Shown: positions 52,429 to 60,980 of the stretch, in pieces | How positions within the stretch are numbered: the first letter of the stretch is position 1 | Layout: each line of letters opens with the position of its first letter | Assembly (NCBI RefSeq): GCF_004295585.1 | Contig: NZ_AP019400.1 | Span: forward strand, 959,501 to 1,023,500 | Length of the DNA: 64,000 bases | Direction: 5' to 3' | Source: Cohnella abietis | GTDB taxonomy: Bacteria; Bacillota; Bacilli; Paenibacillales; Paenibacillaceae | The notes under the pieces: model-generated | Told to the model about the DNA's origin: nothing | Databases searched by the model: none | What the model saw: the letters and a program-made list of their open reading frames with translations, nothing else | Program-made: the position numbers and the translations under genes

Positions 52429-53313
52429 ATGTCGAAACAACAAGTATCCGAGCGAAGATTCATCGCCCTATCGCTGACTCCGATTGTTATTTTATTTTTG
52501 GTATTTTCCGTAATCCCAATCGCAATCGGTACTGTGCTGATGTTCTTTGATTATTCTCCCTTATCCAATTCTATTCCGTTTGCGGGCTTCAAGCATATTC
52601 AAGAATTATTTTCGGATAAAATGTTCTTCAAATCGCTTGGAGTCACCTTTACGTTCGTCATAGTCGCGATTCCCGCGAACATCGTAGTGACGTTGCTGAT
52701 AGCGATGGGCATTAACAAGATTCACGACGGCTTCTGGAAAAACAGCTTTCGCACTCTATTCTTTCTACCGGCGATAGCGCCCCTAGCAGGCTCCGCGGTC
52801 ATTTGGACGACGATGTTCAATGCGGACAGCGGGGTAGTGAACATGGCGTTCAAGCTGCTAGGACTGCCCTCGGTCAACTGGCTAACAGACCCGTCCACCG
52901 CGCTTCTGTCCGTCATCATTATGACGTTATGGGCCGATATCGGCTACAATATCGTATTGTTCATGGCTGGACTTGACTCCATCCCGGAATCGCTTTATGA
53001 AGCGGCGGAGTTAGATGGAGCTTCCAAATGGCATGTGTTTTGGAGTATTTCGCTGCCGATGCTTAGCCGTACGATGCTGTTTGTGTTCATCATGACCAGT
53101 ATTTCCTACTTCCAGATGTTCCCTCAATTCCAGATTATGACCAAGGGCGGACCTCTGCATGAAACCTACGTGCTGGCACTTAATATTTATGATCAAGCAT
53201 TCTCGTTCATGAACATGAGCTATGCGTCTGCTATGGCGTTCATGATGCTGATTATTATCCTTATTCTAACCCTGATCCAGATGCGGATCGGCCGATCCCA
53301 ATGGGAGCATTGA
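52429..53313 (+). CDS. Sugar ABC importer permease, MalF/UgpA type
   Basis: This 294-aa permease has six membrane segments and the EAA loop EAAELDGASKWHVFWSISLP. ATG at 52429 is preceded by GGAGG at 11 bases. It ends inside the 5' flank of the next permease gene, with 11 bp between stop and start. Confidence 0.92.
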   Translation: MSKQQVSERRFIALSLTPIVILFLVFSVIPIAIGTVLMFFDYSPLSNSIPFAGFKHIQELFSDKMFFKSLGVTFTFVIVAIPANIVVTLLIAMGINKIHDGFWKNSFRTLFFLPAIAPLAGSAVIWTTMFNADSGVVNMAFKLLGLPSVNWLTDPSTALLSVIIMTLWADIGYNIVLFMAGLDSIPESLYEAAELDGASKWHVFWSISLPMLSRTMLFVFIMTSISYFQMFPQFQIMTKGGPLHETYVLALNIYDQAFSFMNMSYASAMAFMMLIIILILTLIQMRIGRSQWEH

Positions 53314-53324
53314 GGAGGAACAAC

Positions 53325-54152
53325 ATGCGGACAAAAAAATGGGACTTGCCGTATATACTGCTCTTTGCGGCATTGTTGATCGGATCTTTAGTTATGTTTG
53401 TGCCCTATTTATGGATGGTGCTTACGTCGTTTAAGAGCAACTCGGAAATTCTGACCTCCTCCAATCATTTGCTGCCACAGGAGCCAACCTTATCCGGTTA
53501 CAGGAAGGTGCTCGGAGAGGTTCCTTTTTTTCGCTGGTTTCTGAACAGTTTATCGACTTCGGCCATCGTTACAGTCGGTGCGATGTTCTCTAGCGCGTTG
53601 GCTGGCTACATTTTCGCCAAGTTTCGTTTCCGGGGCAAACGTCTGCTGTTCGTCGTCATACTCGCGACAATGATGGTACCCTTCCAGATCGTTATGGTTC
53701 CAACCTATATCATCATTTCTAAGTTGAACCTGGTTAATGACCTCTCGGCAATCGTCATTCCTTATCTTGTCAGTGCGTTCGGCATCTTCCTTGCGAAGCA
53801 ATTTATTGAGGCGATTCCGAACGAATTAATCGAAGCAGCGCGGATGGATGGGGCCTCCGAATTCCGCACATTCTGGTCTCTCGTGCTTCCGCAGATTAAG
53901 CCGGCATTGTCGGCGCTTGCGATTTTCTCGTTCATGGCTTCGTGGAACAACTACTTGTGGCCATTGATTATTCTGAACGAAGAGTCGAAAATGACCGTTC
54001 CGCTTGCGCTCGTGTTTTTCAACGGGCAGAACGTAGTGAACTACAACGTTGTTATGTCGGCCGCGGTGCTGATCATGATTCCGGTGGTCGTCATCTTCCT
54101 GATCTTCCAGAAGCAATTCATCAAAGGGCTAACGATGACCGGATTCAAGTGA
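53325..54152 (+). CDS. Sugar ABC importer permease, MalG/UgpE type
   Basis: This 275-aa permease has six membrane segments and EAA loop EAARMDGASEFRTFWSLVLP. ATG at 53325 is set by AGGAGG six bases upstream, inside the end of the preceding gene's flank; an in-frame ATG eight codons earlier overlaps the previous gene. No ATPase gene follows; a broken MFS gene and a sugar kinase do. Confidence 0.92.
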   Translation: MRTKKWDLPYILLFAALLIGSLVMFVPYLWMVLTSFKSNSEILTSSNHLLPQEPTLSGYRKVLGEVPFFRWFLNSLSTSAIVTVGAMFSSALAGYIFAKFRFRGKRLLFVVILATMMVPFQIVMVPTYIIISKLNLVNDLSAIVIPYLVSAFGIFLAKQFIEAIPNELIEAARMDGASEFRTFWSLVLPQIKPALSALAIFSFMASWNNYLWPLIILNEESKMTVPLALVFFNGQNVVNYNVVMSAAVLIMIPVVVIFLIFQKQFIKGLTMTGFK

Positions 54153-54194
54153 GAGCAACTTATCGTTCGCCCATGTTATAGGAGAGTCTGATGC

Positions 54195-54782
54195 ATGGAT
54201 AATCGGAAAGTTCGCATGACACACGAAGCGACTTTAACATTGGCGATGCACGGGTTTTCTGGAGGGGCTTACGCTCTTTATCCCGGCATTGCTGCTCTAT
54301 GAGGTGTTCGAGCGCGAGAATGTTGTCAGCATTGCGCTTGCCGCTACTTCACTTGTCTAGGTTGCTGCAAGTTTATACATGTCAAGACGGGGGGAAATGG
54401 AACGTGCCCCGGTCTACATGCTGTTTTGTTCCTTCGGGATCGCGCTGGGGGCTTTGGTCTTATTCGGCGGTACGGGTACAGCACAGGCAATTATCTTTCT
54501 GGTTATTGTCGCGTGCTTGAATCCGATTTATCATAATACGTTTATATCGCGTTTTTTTCTGAGACGGACAAACTCCCGCTGAAGGGCTCCTTTCGTATCG
54601 AATCCGTCGTCCTATACGAATCGCTACTTAACGTCGGCCGCGCTTTCCCGCTGGTCGTACTCCTTCCGTTTGCGGATTCGCTCCAGCTTGAGGCACTCTG
54701 GATTGCGTTCGCTTGCGCAGGTTCGCTGCAAGGAGTCGCGGTGTGGGTGACGTTTCGCAAGATAAAGCAAAACATGACCTAG
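54195..54782 (+). pseudogene. Decayed MFS-type transporter gene
   Basis: A good start (GGAGAG then ATG at 54195, MDNRKVRMTHEATLTLAMHG) opens a frame that must shift near 54290 to continue as LLYEVFERENVVSIALAATS, hits an in-frame TAG at about 54358, continues VAASLYMSRRGEMERAPVYM and on through LFCSFGIALGALVLFGGTGT, then shifts again near 54565 to continue ETDKLPLKGSFRIESVVLYE through to a TAG at 54780. The pieces together give about 195 residues of hydrophobic transporter-like sequence, half of a normal MFS protein. At least two frameshifts and one stop make it non-functional unless the sequence contains errors. Confidence 0.75.
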
Positions 54783-54797
54783 AGAGAGGGGACTGAC

Positions 54798-55733
54798 ATG
54801 AGTAAAATCGTGTACATTGTCGGAGAGCTGAATCCGGATGTGATTTTATCCGGGCCGGACGTGAAGCCGGAGCCGAACAAGGAGAAACTGATCGAGCATT
54901 TCGAGCTTACGCTCGGCTCATCTTCGGCTATTACCGCATGCGTGCTTGCCCGATTGGGTGTTGATGTGAGGTTTGTCTCCATCGTAGGCAACGATGAGTA
55001 CGGTCGCTTTTGCGTGGAACGGCTTAATCAATATGGGGTGAATACGAATTCCGTGATGTTCACGGACCAGGAGAAAACGGGTGTAACCTTCTCCTTATCG
55101 ACTCCAAGAGACCGTTCTTTGCTGACTTATATGGGCACAATCCCAATGGTGGAGCCAAGCCTTATCCCTCTGGGAGAAATTGTGCGGGAGGCCGATCATC
55201 TTCATTTCGGTTCTTTTTTTCTGCAGGAACGAATGAAGCTTCATTGGCTGGACCTGTTCCGTCAAGTTCGGGAGCAGGGCATTACCACCAGCTTTGATAC
55301 CGGCTATGATCCGCATGAGCGTTGGAATCGAGAGATTATTGAGCCGCTGCTAGCCCAAACTGATTATTTCGTGCCAAGTGAGACGGAAGCTGAGCATATC
55401 TTCGGTACCTCCGATCCCGTAAGTCTGTTAGATAGGCTTCCTGAGAAGCGGGGCCTAGTCGCATTGAAGCGCGGCAGTGAGGGGGCTTCCCTGCTGGACT
55501 CTGCAGATAATTGGATTCATGCTAGTCCATTTCGGGTAGAGCCAATCGATACGACAGGGGCGGGGGATTCCTTTAATGCTGGATTTCTTTATGCGGTATT
55601 GCATGGCGCAACGCCTCAGGAGCGCCTTCGCTTCGCTTCCGCTTGCGGCGCGATGGCCACTCTTCGTATTGGTGGAGTGAATGGTGCGCCTTCGGCGGAC
55701 GAGGTTCGGGAGTTTATATTGAAGCAATGCTGA
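54798..55733 (+). CDS. PfkB-family carbohydrate kinase
   Basis: This 311-aa ribokinase-family enzyme has the N-terminal substrate region (VGELNPDVILSGPDVKPEPN), the early signature around GNDEYGRFCVERLNQYGVNT, and the C-terminal PfkB signature PIDTTGAGDSFNAGFLYAVL with the catalytic Asp and anion hole. It phosphorylates a sugar or sugar acid in the cytosol. In a cluster with a possible uronide GH4, 2-keto-3-deoxygluconate or a related keto-sugar is a reasonable but unproven substrate. AGAGGGG precedes the ATG. Confidence 0.9.
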   Translation: MSKIVYIVGELNPDVILSGPDVKPEPNKEKLIEHFELTLGSSSAITACVLARLGVDVRFVSIVGNDEYGRFCVERLNQYGVNTNSVMFTDQEKTGVTFSLSTPRDRSLLTYMGTIPMVEPSLIPLGEIVREADHLHFGSFFLQERMKLHWLDLFRQVREQGITTSFDTGYDPHERWNREIIEPLLAQTDYFVPSETEAEHIFGTSDPVSLLDRLPEKRGLVALKRGSEGASLLDSADNWIHASPFRVEPIDTTGAGDSFNAGFLYAVLHGATPQERLRFASACGAMATLRIGGVNGAPSADEVREFILKQC

Positions 55734-55962
55734 GAGAGGGCAACTCGGAAGAAATGAAAATTCAGCCATTCGGAAGGGAGGTGATGAGAGAAGTCACTAA
55801 AGGTTTGTTCAACTATTAGATGGCATAAGTCTCTTACATCTTTACATAGCTCTGATAGCTTGAAACAAACGTATGCAGTCGTTTTATTTGGGAAGGCTCT
55901 TGTTTGTATTGCAGCAACCGGTAAGCGAGCAATAAAAATGAGAATGGGAGATGAATGACCAA

Positions 55963-57504
55963 ATGAAAAAGTGGATGATTTCTCTTGCGATTCTTCTTGT
56001 GCTTGGTGTTTCCTCTATTGGTGAGTTTGACGGTCGGTCCTATGCTACTGGTACGGACTATTACGTTTCGACAACCGGAAGTGACAGCAATGCCGGGACA
56101 AGCACGACGTCCGCTTGGAAAACGCTGCAGTATGCCGCAAATACAGTTCCGGCAGGCAGCACAGTCAACGTACTGGGAGGTGTGTATAATCAGAAGGTGA
56201 AAATTACGCAATCCGGTTCGGCTTCTGCAGGTCCGATCACTTTTCAAAATTATGCTTCGCAGACGGCTGTGATCGATGGAACGGGTCTTTCCGTCGGAGT
56301 TCAAGAAGGTCTAATCGATATAGAGGATGCCAGCTACATCGTAGTGAAAGGATTTGAAATTCGGAATCTCCAAACCAGTACGAAAAATAAAATGCCGATA
56401 GGTATTTTCATCCATGGAGCGGGCAGCCAAATCGAGGTTCGCAATAATAAAATTCATGATATCAAAAATACGGCAACGCTCAGCTCTAATTTAGCTGGGC
56501 GCGACGCTCATGGAATCGCTGTATATGGCACAAAGGCGCCAGCATCTTTAAGTAATTTGACCATTGACGGGAACGAACTCTATAATCTTGTGCTAGGCTC
56601 CAGCGAATCTCTGGTCGTGAACGGCAACGTAGACACCTTCTTTATTACGAATAATCTCGTTCACGACAACGATAATATCGGGATCGACTTGATCGGTTTC
56701 GAGGGGAAATCGCCTTCTACGGCTTATGATCAGGCAAGGAATGGAACGGTCAGTGGTAATACGGTATACAACATCACTTCGGTAAATAACCCTTCTTATG
56801 GCCGCACGCTTCCGAACGGCTCATATGGCGCAGATGGCATTTATGTAGATGGCGGCAAAGACAGTATTATTGAAAGAAACTACAGCTACAACAACGATAT
56901 CGGTATTGAGATCGCAAGCGAGCATGCAGGTAAATCCACTAGCGGTATTACGATCCGTAACAATTTTGTTTACAACAACAACTACACCGGGATTGCCATG
57001 GGTGGATATGATACGAAACGCGGCTCCACCGCTAATTGTGTCATCGTTGGAAATACGTTGTACAAGAATGATACTAAAGGCTTGAATGGCGGACAGCTTC
57101 TCATTCAATACGATACGAAGAACAATATCGTGAAAAACAATATTATGGTGGCCAGTTCCAGCAATATTTTGTTCTATAATGGCTACACGCTGAATAGCGG
57201 CAACGTTGTAGATTATAATCTTTACTTTGCACCAGGGGGTTCTACCGGAGCACAGTGGCGTTGGAAGAATGTGGCGTACACTGGCTTCGCCGCCTACAAG
57301 ACGGGGAGCAGCAATGATGCCCACTCGTTATTTGTAGACCCGGCATTGGTGAACGCAGCGGCAGGCGATTTGCATCTTACAGCGTCGTCCCCGGCCATTA
57401 ATGCGGGAGATACCGATCTGTCTATTATCGGAGCATTTGATATTGATGGCAACGCGAGAGTGCAAGGCACGAGCGTCGATATTGGCGCTCACGAGCGCTC
57501 TTAA
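55963..57504 (+). CDS. Secreted right-handed beta-helix protein, polysaccharide-lyase-like
   Basis: This 513-aa protein has a signal peptide (MKKWMISLAILLVLGVSSIG) followed by TDYYVSTTGSDSNAGTSTTS and AWKTLQYAANTVPAGSTVNV, the DUF1565-type entry to pectate-lyase-like beta-helices. Many IxxNxxxxN turns follow (ITNNLVHDNDNIGIDLIG, ITIRNNFVYNNNYTGIAMGG). The end (ASSPAINAGDTDLSIIGAFD, IDGNARVQGTSVDIGAHE) is the choice-of-anchor Q C-terminal repeat. Probably a polysaccharide lyase or binding protein supplying oligosaccharides to the upstream importer. ATG at 55963 is preferred, 12 bases after GGGAG; an ATG four codons earlier abuts the site. Confidence 0.82.
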   Translation: MKKWMISLAILLVLGVSSIGEFDGRSYATGTDYYVSTTGSDSNAGTSTTSAWKTLQYAANTVPAGSTVNVLGGVYNQKVKITQSGSASAGPITFQNYASQTAVIDGTGLSVGVQEGLIDIEDASYIVVKGFEIRNLQTSTKNKMPIGIFIHGAGSQIEVRNNKIHDIKNTATLSSNLAGRDAHGIAVYGTKAPASLSNLTIDGNELYNLVLGSSESLVVNGNVDTFFITNNLVHDNDNIGIDLIGFEGKSPSTAYDQARNGTVSGNTVYNITSVNNPSYGRTLPNGSYGADGIYVDGGKDSIIERNYSYNNDIGIEIASEHAGKSTSGITIRNNFVYNNNYTGIAMGGYDTKRGSTANCVIVGNTLYKNDTKGLNGGQLLIQYDTKNNIVKNNIMVASSSNILFYNGYTLNSGNVVDYNLYFAPGGSTGAQWRWKNVAYTGFAAYKTGSSNDAHSLFVDPALVNAAAGDLHLTASSPAINAGDTDLSIIGAFDIDGNARVQGTSVDIGAHERS

Positions 57505-57512
57505 TTGAATCC

Positions 57513-57565
57513 AAGGGGATTGTTCTTGCGGGCTTTTATAGCCGCGGTGACGATCCCCTTTTTTG
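57513..57565 (+). terminator. Terminator of the beta-helix gene
   Basis: AAGGGGAT pairs with ATCCCCTT followed by TTTT, enclosing an inner GCGG/CCGC stem. Confidence 0.88.
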
Positions 57566-57593
57566 AGCGTATCTATCCGATTTAGGTGTGTAG

Positions 57594-57599
57594 TATAAT
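57594..57599 (+). promoter_or_regulatory. topB -10 element, which decides the start codon
   Basis: TATAAT at 57594-57599, preceded by TGTGTAG, predicts transcription from about 57606. An in-frame ATG at 57602 would then be untranscribed, so translation must begin later, at the TTG at 57656. No good -35 hexamer is visible. Confidence 0.6.
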
Positions 57600-57655
57600 C
57601 AATGTATGAAAAATACACGGATTATGATTTCCTATCGGAAAGGAACGAACCAATT

Positions 57656-59998
57656 TTGAAGACGTTGGTCATAGCGGAAAAACCTGATATGGGCCGAAAC
57701 ATTGCTTCCGTCATTGAGCCGAAGGCACAGAATAGGCGCTCTTATCTTGAGGGCGATAATTACATTATCACCTGGGCGATCGGCCATCTTATTGGGCTTG
57801 CAGAGCCAGACCTCTATGATGACAAGTATAAAAAATGGAGATTTGGCGACCTGCCAATCATTCCAGATGATTTCAAGCTGCTTCCTAATCCACGGACGAA
57901 GGATCAGCTTCATGTGATTGAAGAGCTTGCGGCACGAAGTAACGCGCTTGTTAATGCGTGTGATGCGGGGCGGGAAGGTCAGCATATTTTCTCACTAATT
58001 GTTAGGCACCTGCATTTGAAACAACCAGTTAAACGATTATGGATATCCGATCTTACGGCTGAAACAATTCGTAAAGGCTTCGACCAATTAAAGGACAATA
58101 CGGAGTATGAGAATCTAACACAGGCGGCTCGGGTTCGCAGCGAAGCGGATTGGCTTATTGGAATGAATGGCTCGCGCGCCTTTACGACGAAGCATAATGA
58201 GCTATTGTCTGTTGGTAGAGTGCAAACGCCGGTGCTCGCGCTGATTTATGATCGTCAGAAGCAGATTGAAGCGTTTGATTCCTTAAAATTTTATGACATC
58301 ACTGGTTTGTTTGCGCAGCAAGCGACTAACTATAGAGGTATTTGGCAAGGGGAACGGTTAACCGATCCTGAGAAAGCGGAAGCAATAGCTGCCAAGGTGA
58401 AGGGTAAAACGGGTGTGGTGGCGAGTTATGACGTGAAGGATACGAAGGAGTATCCTTTTAAGCTATATGATTTGACTCTGCTGCAGAGAGAAGCGAATGG
58501 GAAGTTCAGCTTCTCAGCCAAAAAAACGTTGGATACCGCGCAGGCGCTCTACGAAAAGCATAAAGTGATCTCTTATCCACGGACGAATTCAAATTATGTG
58601 AACGAGCAAAACATACCTGAGATGCACAAAATTTTAGATTCCATGCGAAGCTCACCAGATTATGGGGATTTCGTGAAGGACGCTAACAAGAAGCTAGTTC
58701 ACACGAACAACAAGAATGTCTGCAATCCCGCCAAGGTCGAGGATCACCACGCGATTATGCCGACGATGAAAAAACCGCAAGGGCTTAGTCCGGATGAGCG
58801 TAAGCTTTACGATCTGATCGTGAAAAGGTTTCTGTCACACTTTTATCCAGCGGCAGAATATAAAGTGCACACAGTTATGACCGAGGTGGAAAAAGAGAGC
58901 TTCAGAACAACAGTTAAGCAACTGCTGTCCCTGGGGTGGAAAGTAATTTACGCGGATTCGACGCCTACTAAGACGACTAAGGATAACGGTAAAGATAAAG
59001 ACGACGGCGGGGGCTCTGCCGAGGACGAGGAGCAGGAGACAGATGCTCCGTTCGAGATAGACGCTAGTTTGCCTGTTGTTTGTAATGATGTTGAAGTGAA
59101 AGCTAAGGAAACTCAACCTCCTAAGCATTTTACCGAAGGTACGCTACTTAAAGCGATGGAGAGCGCAGGCAAGCAGATCGAGGATGAAGAGCTTCGTGAT
59201 GCAATGAAGGATTCGGGATTAGGCACTCCGGCTACGCGCGCAGCGACGATCGAGCGGTTGAAGCAGGTTGGTTATATGGACATGCAAGGTAAGAAAATAG
59301 TCATCACGCCTAAAGGACGGATGGCTATCGAGCTCATCCGTGGAGCGGGAGTCGAGCTGCTAACTTCCCCGGAAATGACTGGACAGTGGGAGCGGCGGTT
59401 GACGGAAATTTCTCGTGGACAAGCATCTGCTGATATATTCATGGGAAATGTGAAGAAGTTTACGACGCTAATCATTGATAAGGTTAATCTTCAGCGTCCT
59501 GCTGCTAAGAATGCCTTTGCCAAGCCTGAACCTCCTGTGAAAGAGGCGAAGGGGAAGAGGAAGCCACCTGGTGATGGGAAGGATACAGGAGTTGGAGGAG
59601 CTACTGCGCCAAAGAAAACAAGAGCAACATCGGCGAAGGGAGCTTCTACTAAAGCCTCATCTGGGACTGCATCTTCCTCCTCTACAACTACCGCTGATGC
59701 TTTGCCGTCTGCCACTCAACCAAGTATTGTTGGTGTTTGCCCGAGGCCAGGATGTGGAGGCCAAATCTTCATGGGACGTAAGGGTTATGGCTGCAGCAAT
59801 TATAAAACCGGCTGTGGCTTTGTTATCTGGAAGGAAAGTCTGGATCGCACCTTAACCGATACTATGGTAAAAGCGCTGATCGAGAAGGGGAAGACGAGCA
59901 AGCTGAAGTTCGGCGGCAAGGCTGATGAAGAAGCCTATGAAGCGCGAATCATCCTCAAAAACGAGGCGACCGGCGAGCTCGTATTGGAACGATCTTGA
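57656..59998 (+). CDS. topB: DNA topoisomerase III
   Basis: This 780-aa type IA topoisomerase begins (TTG) MKTLVIAEKPDMGRNIASVI, with the Toprim Glu, and continues with LVNACDAGREGQHIFSLIVR, the Toprim acidic motif. The active-site Tyr lies in VISYPRTNSNYVNEQNIPEM. It cuts and passes single DNA strands and decatenates chromosomes. The catalytic core is followed by a long Lys/Ala/Thr/Ser-rich linker (about residues 650-700) and a zinc-ribbon-like end (GVCPRPGCGGQIFMGRKGYG, CSNYKTGCGFVIWKE). It is somewhat longer than Bacillus TopB because of an insertion rich in Lys/Asp/Glu/Gly near 450-480 and this tail. Confidence 0.93.
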   Translation: MKTLVIAEKPDMGRNIASVIEPKAQNRRSYLEGDNYIITWAIGHLIGLAEPDLYDDKYKKWRFGDLPIIPDDFKLLPNPRTKDQLHVIEELAARSNALVNACDAGREGQHIFSLIVRHLHLKQPVKRLWISDLTAETIRKGFDQLKDNTEYENLTQAARVRSEADWLIGMNGSRAFTTKHNELLSVGRVQTPVLALIYDRQKQIEAFDSLKFYDITGLFAQQATNYRGIWQGERLTDPEKAEAIAAKVKGKTGVVASYDVKDTKEYPFKLYDLTLLQREANGKFSFSAKKTLDTAQALYEKHKVISYPRTNSNYVNEQNIPEMHKILDSMRSSPDYGDFVKDANKKLVHTNNKNVCNPAKVEDHHAIMPTMKKPQGLSPDERKLYDLIVKRFLSHFYPAAEYKVHTVMTEVEKESFRTTVKQLLSLGWKVIYADSTPTKTTKDNGKDKDDGGGSAEDEEQETDAPFEIDASLPVVCNDVEVKAKETQPPKHFTEGTLLKAMESAGKQIEDEELRDAMKDSGLGTPATRAATIERLKQVGYMDMQGKKIVITPKGRMAIELIRGAGVELLTSPEMTGQWERRLTEISRGQASADIFMGNVKKFTTLIIDKVNLQRPAAKNAFAKPEPPVKEAKGKRKPPGDGKDTGVGGATAPKKTRATSAKGASTKASSGTASSSSTTTADALPSATQPSIVGVCPRPGCGGQIFMGRKGYGCSNYKTGCGFVIWKESLDRTLTDTMVKALIEKGKTSKLKFGGKADEEAYEARIILKNEATGELVLERS

Positions 59999-60019
59999 GC
60001 ATGTTGGAACTACGATAGA

Positions 60020-60160
60020 AATTAGTTTAGAGATTACTTAGAAGCTAAGACGAAATTACTTTAGAAATTACTCGAGAAACTAAAATAGAAATTACTCTAG
60101 AAATTACTCTAGAAATTACTCTAGAAATTACTCTAGAAATTACTCTAGAAACTAAGTTGG
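60020..60160. repeat. 12-bp tandem repeat (AGAAATTACTCT)
   Basis: The 12-mer AGAAATTACTCT is repeated five times in perfect register between about 60088 and 60148, each junction making a TCTAGA, with degenerate copies on both sides. It starts about 20 bp after the topB stop and has no associated gene. Confidence 0.92.
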
Positions 60161-60172
60161 AAACCACGCTGG

Positions 60173-60206
60173 AAAACCACTTGTCTTCACGGACTAGTGG
60201 TTTTTT
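60173..60206 (+). terminator. Terminator downstream of topB
   Basis: AAAACCACT pairs with AGTGGTTTT followed by TTGC. Confidence 0.82.
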
Positions 60207-60399
60207 GCTACCCAAACTAACTATTATCCGCAAATGTGCCCACCCGCGTTGTTGAGTAACCTTATTTAATACATCGTATATTCTTATTCCACCGAGACTC
60301 CCAAGCTCACCTCCTACATTTACTCTGTTCTTCACTTCTCCCGCCACTCCCACGGTCACACCTATCCCATTTCACCTCACGTCTACCCCCATATCCATA

Positions 60400-60685
60400 A
60401 GAACAATGCACTGAGGGCTACTAAGGGAGCAGAAAATCCTCATCCCGGAGGGAATAACGCACTGAGGGCTACTAAGGGAGCTGAAAACTCTCATCCCGGA
60501 GGGAATAACGCACTGAGGGCTACTAAAGGAGGCGAAAATCCTCATTCGCGGAGGATTAACGCACTGAGGGCTACTAAGGGAGGCGAAAATCCTCATCCGC
60601 GAGGGAATAACGCACTGAGGGCTACTAAGGGATCCAAAAATTCTCATCCCCGAGGAAATAACGCACTGAGGGCTACTAAGCCCGC
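60400..60685. repeat. Tandem array 4: 6 units, exact 51-bp period
   Basis: CTGAGGGCTACTAAGG occurs at 60411, 60462, 60513, 60564, 60615 and 60666, all spacings exactly 51. The intervening part (GAAAATCCTCATCCCGGAGG, then GAATAACGCA) varies more. Because 51 is a multiple of three, the minus strand reads as a 17-residue repeat (MRIFASLSSPQCVIPS-like), but no ribosome binding site or upstream promoter was seen, so it is probably non-coding. Confidence 0.93.
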
Positions 60686-60699
60686 CGAATATTCGTTCC

Positions 60700-60870
60700 C
60701 GTCCGTCTCAATTTGCCCTCATTAGTCCTCATCCGTCCTCATCCGTCCCCGTCCGTCCCAATTTGCCCTCATTAGTCCTCATCCGTTCTCCAATCCGTCT
60801 CAATCCCCTCATCCGTTCTCCAATCCGTCTCAATCCCCTCATCCGTCCTCCGAATCCCCATCCCCACAGA
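60700..60870. repeat. Pyrimidine-rich short repeats (CTCATCCGTC type)
   Basis: Variants of CCTCATCCGTC, TCCAATCCGTCTCAATCCC and CAATTTGCCCTCATTAGTCC alternate for about 160 bp. The plus strand is strongly C/T-biased with almost no G. It directly follows array 4 and precedes the IF-3-like gene. Confidence 0.8.
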
Positions 60871-60980
60871 AAAAAGCATTTAAACCAACTACCCATCTCT
60901 GGATGAACCTACGTCCGTTAGATTCATGTCCCAATAATGCCTATGCTATAATGTTGGATAAGTATAGGAGGCGGGAAACG

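Noticed and set aside
60045-60647. Two minus-strand frames with 4-residue and 17-residue repeats
   Set aside because: They exist because the DNA repeat lengths (12 and 51 bp) are multiples of three; no start signals or conserved domain seen.
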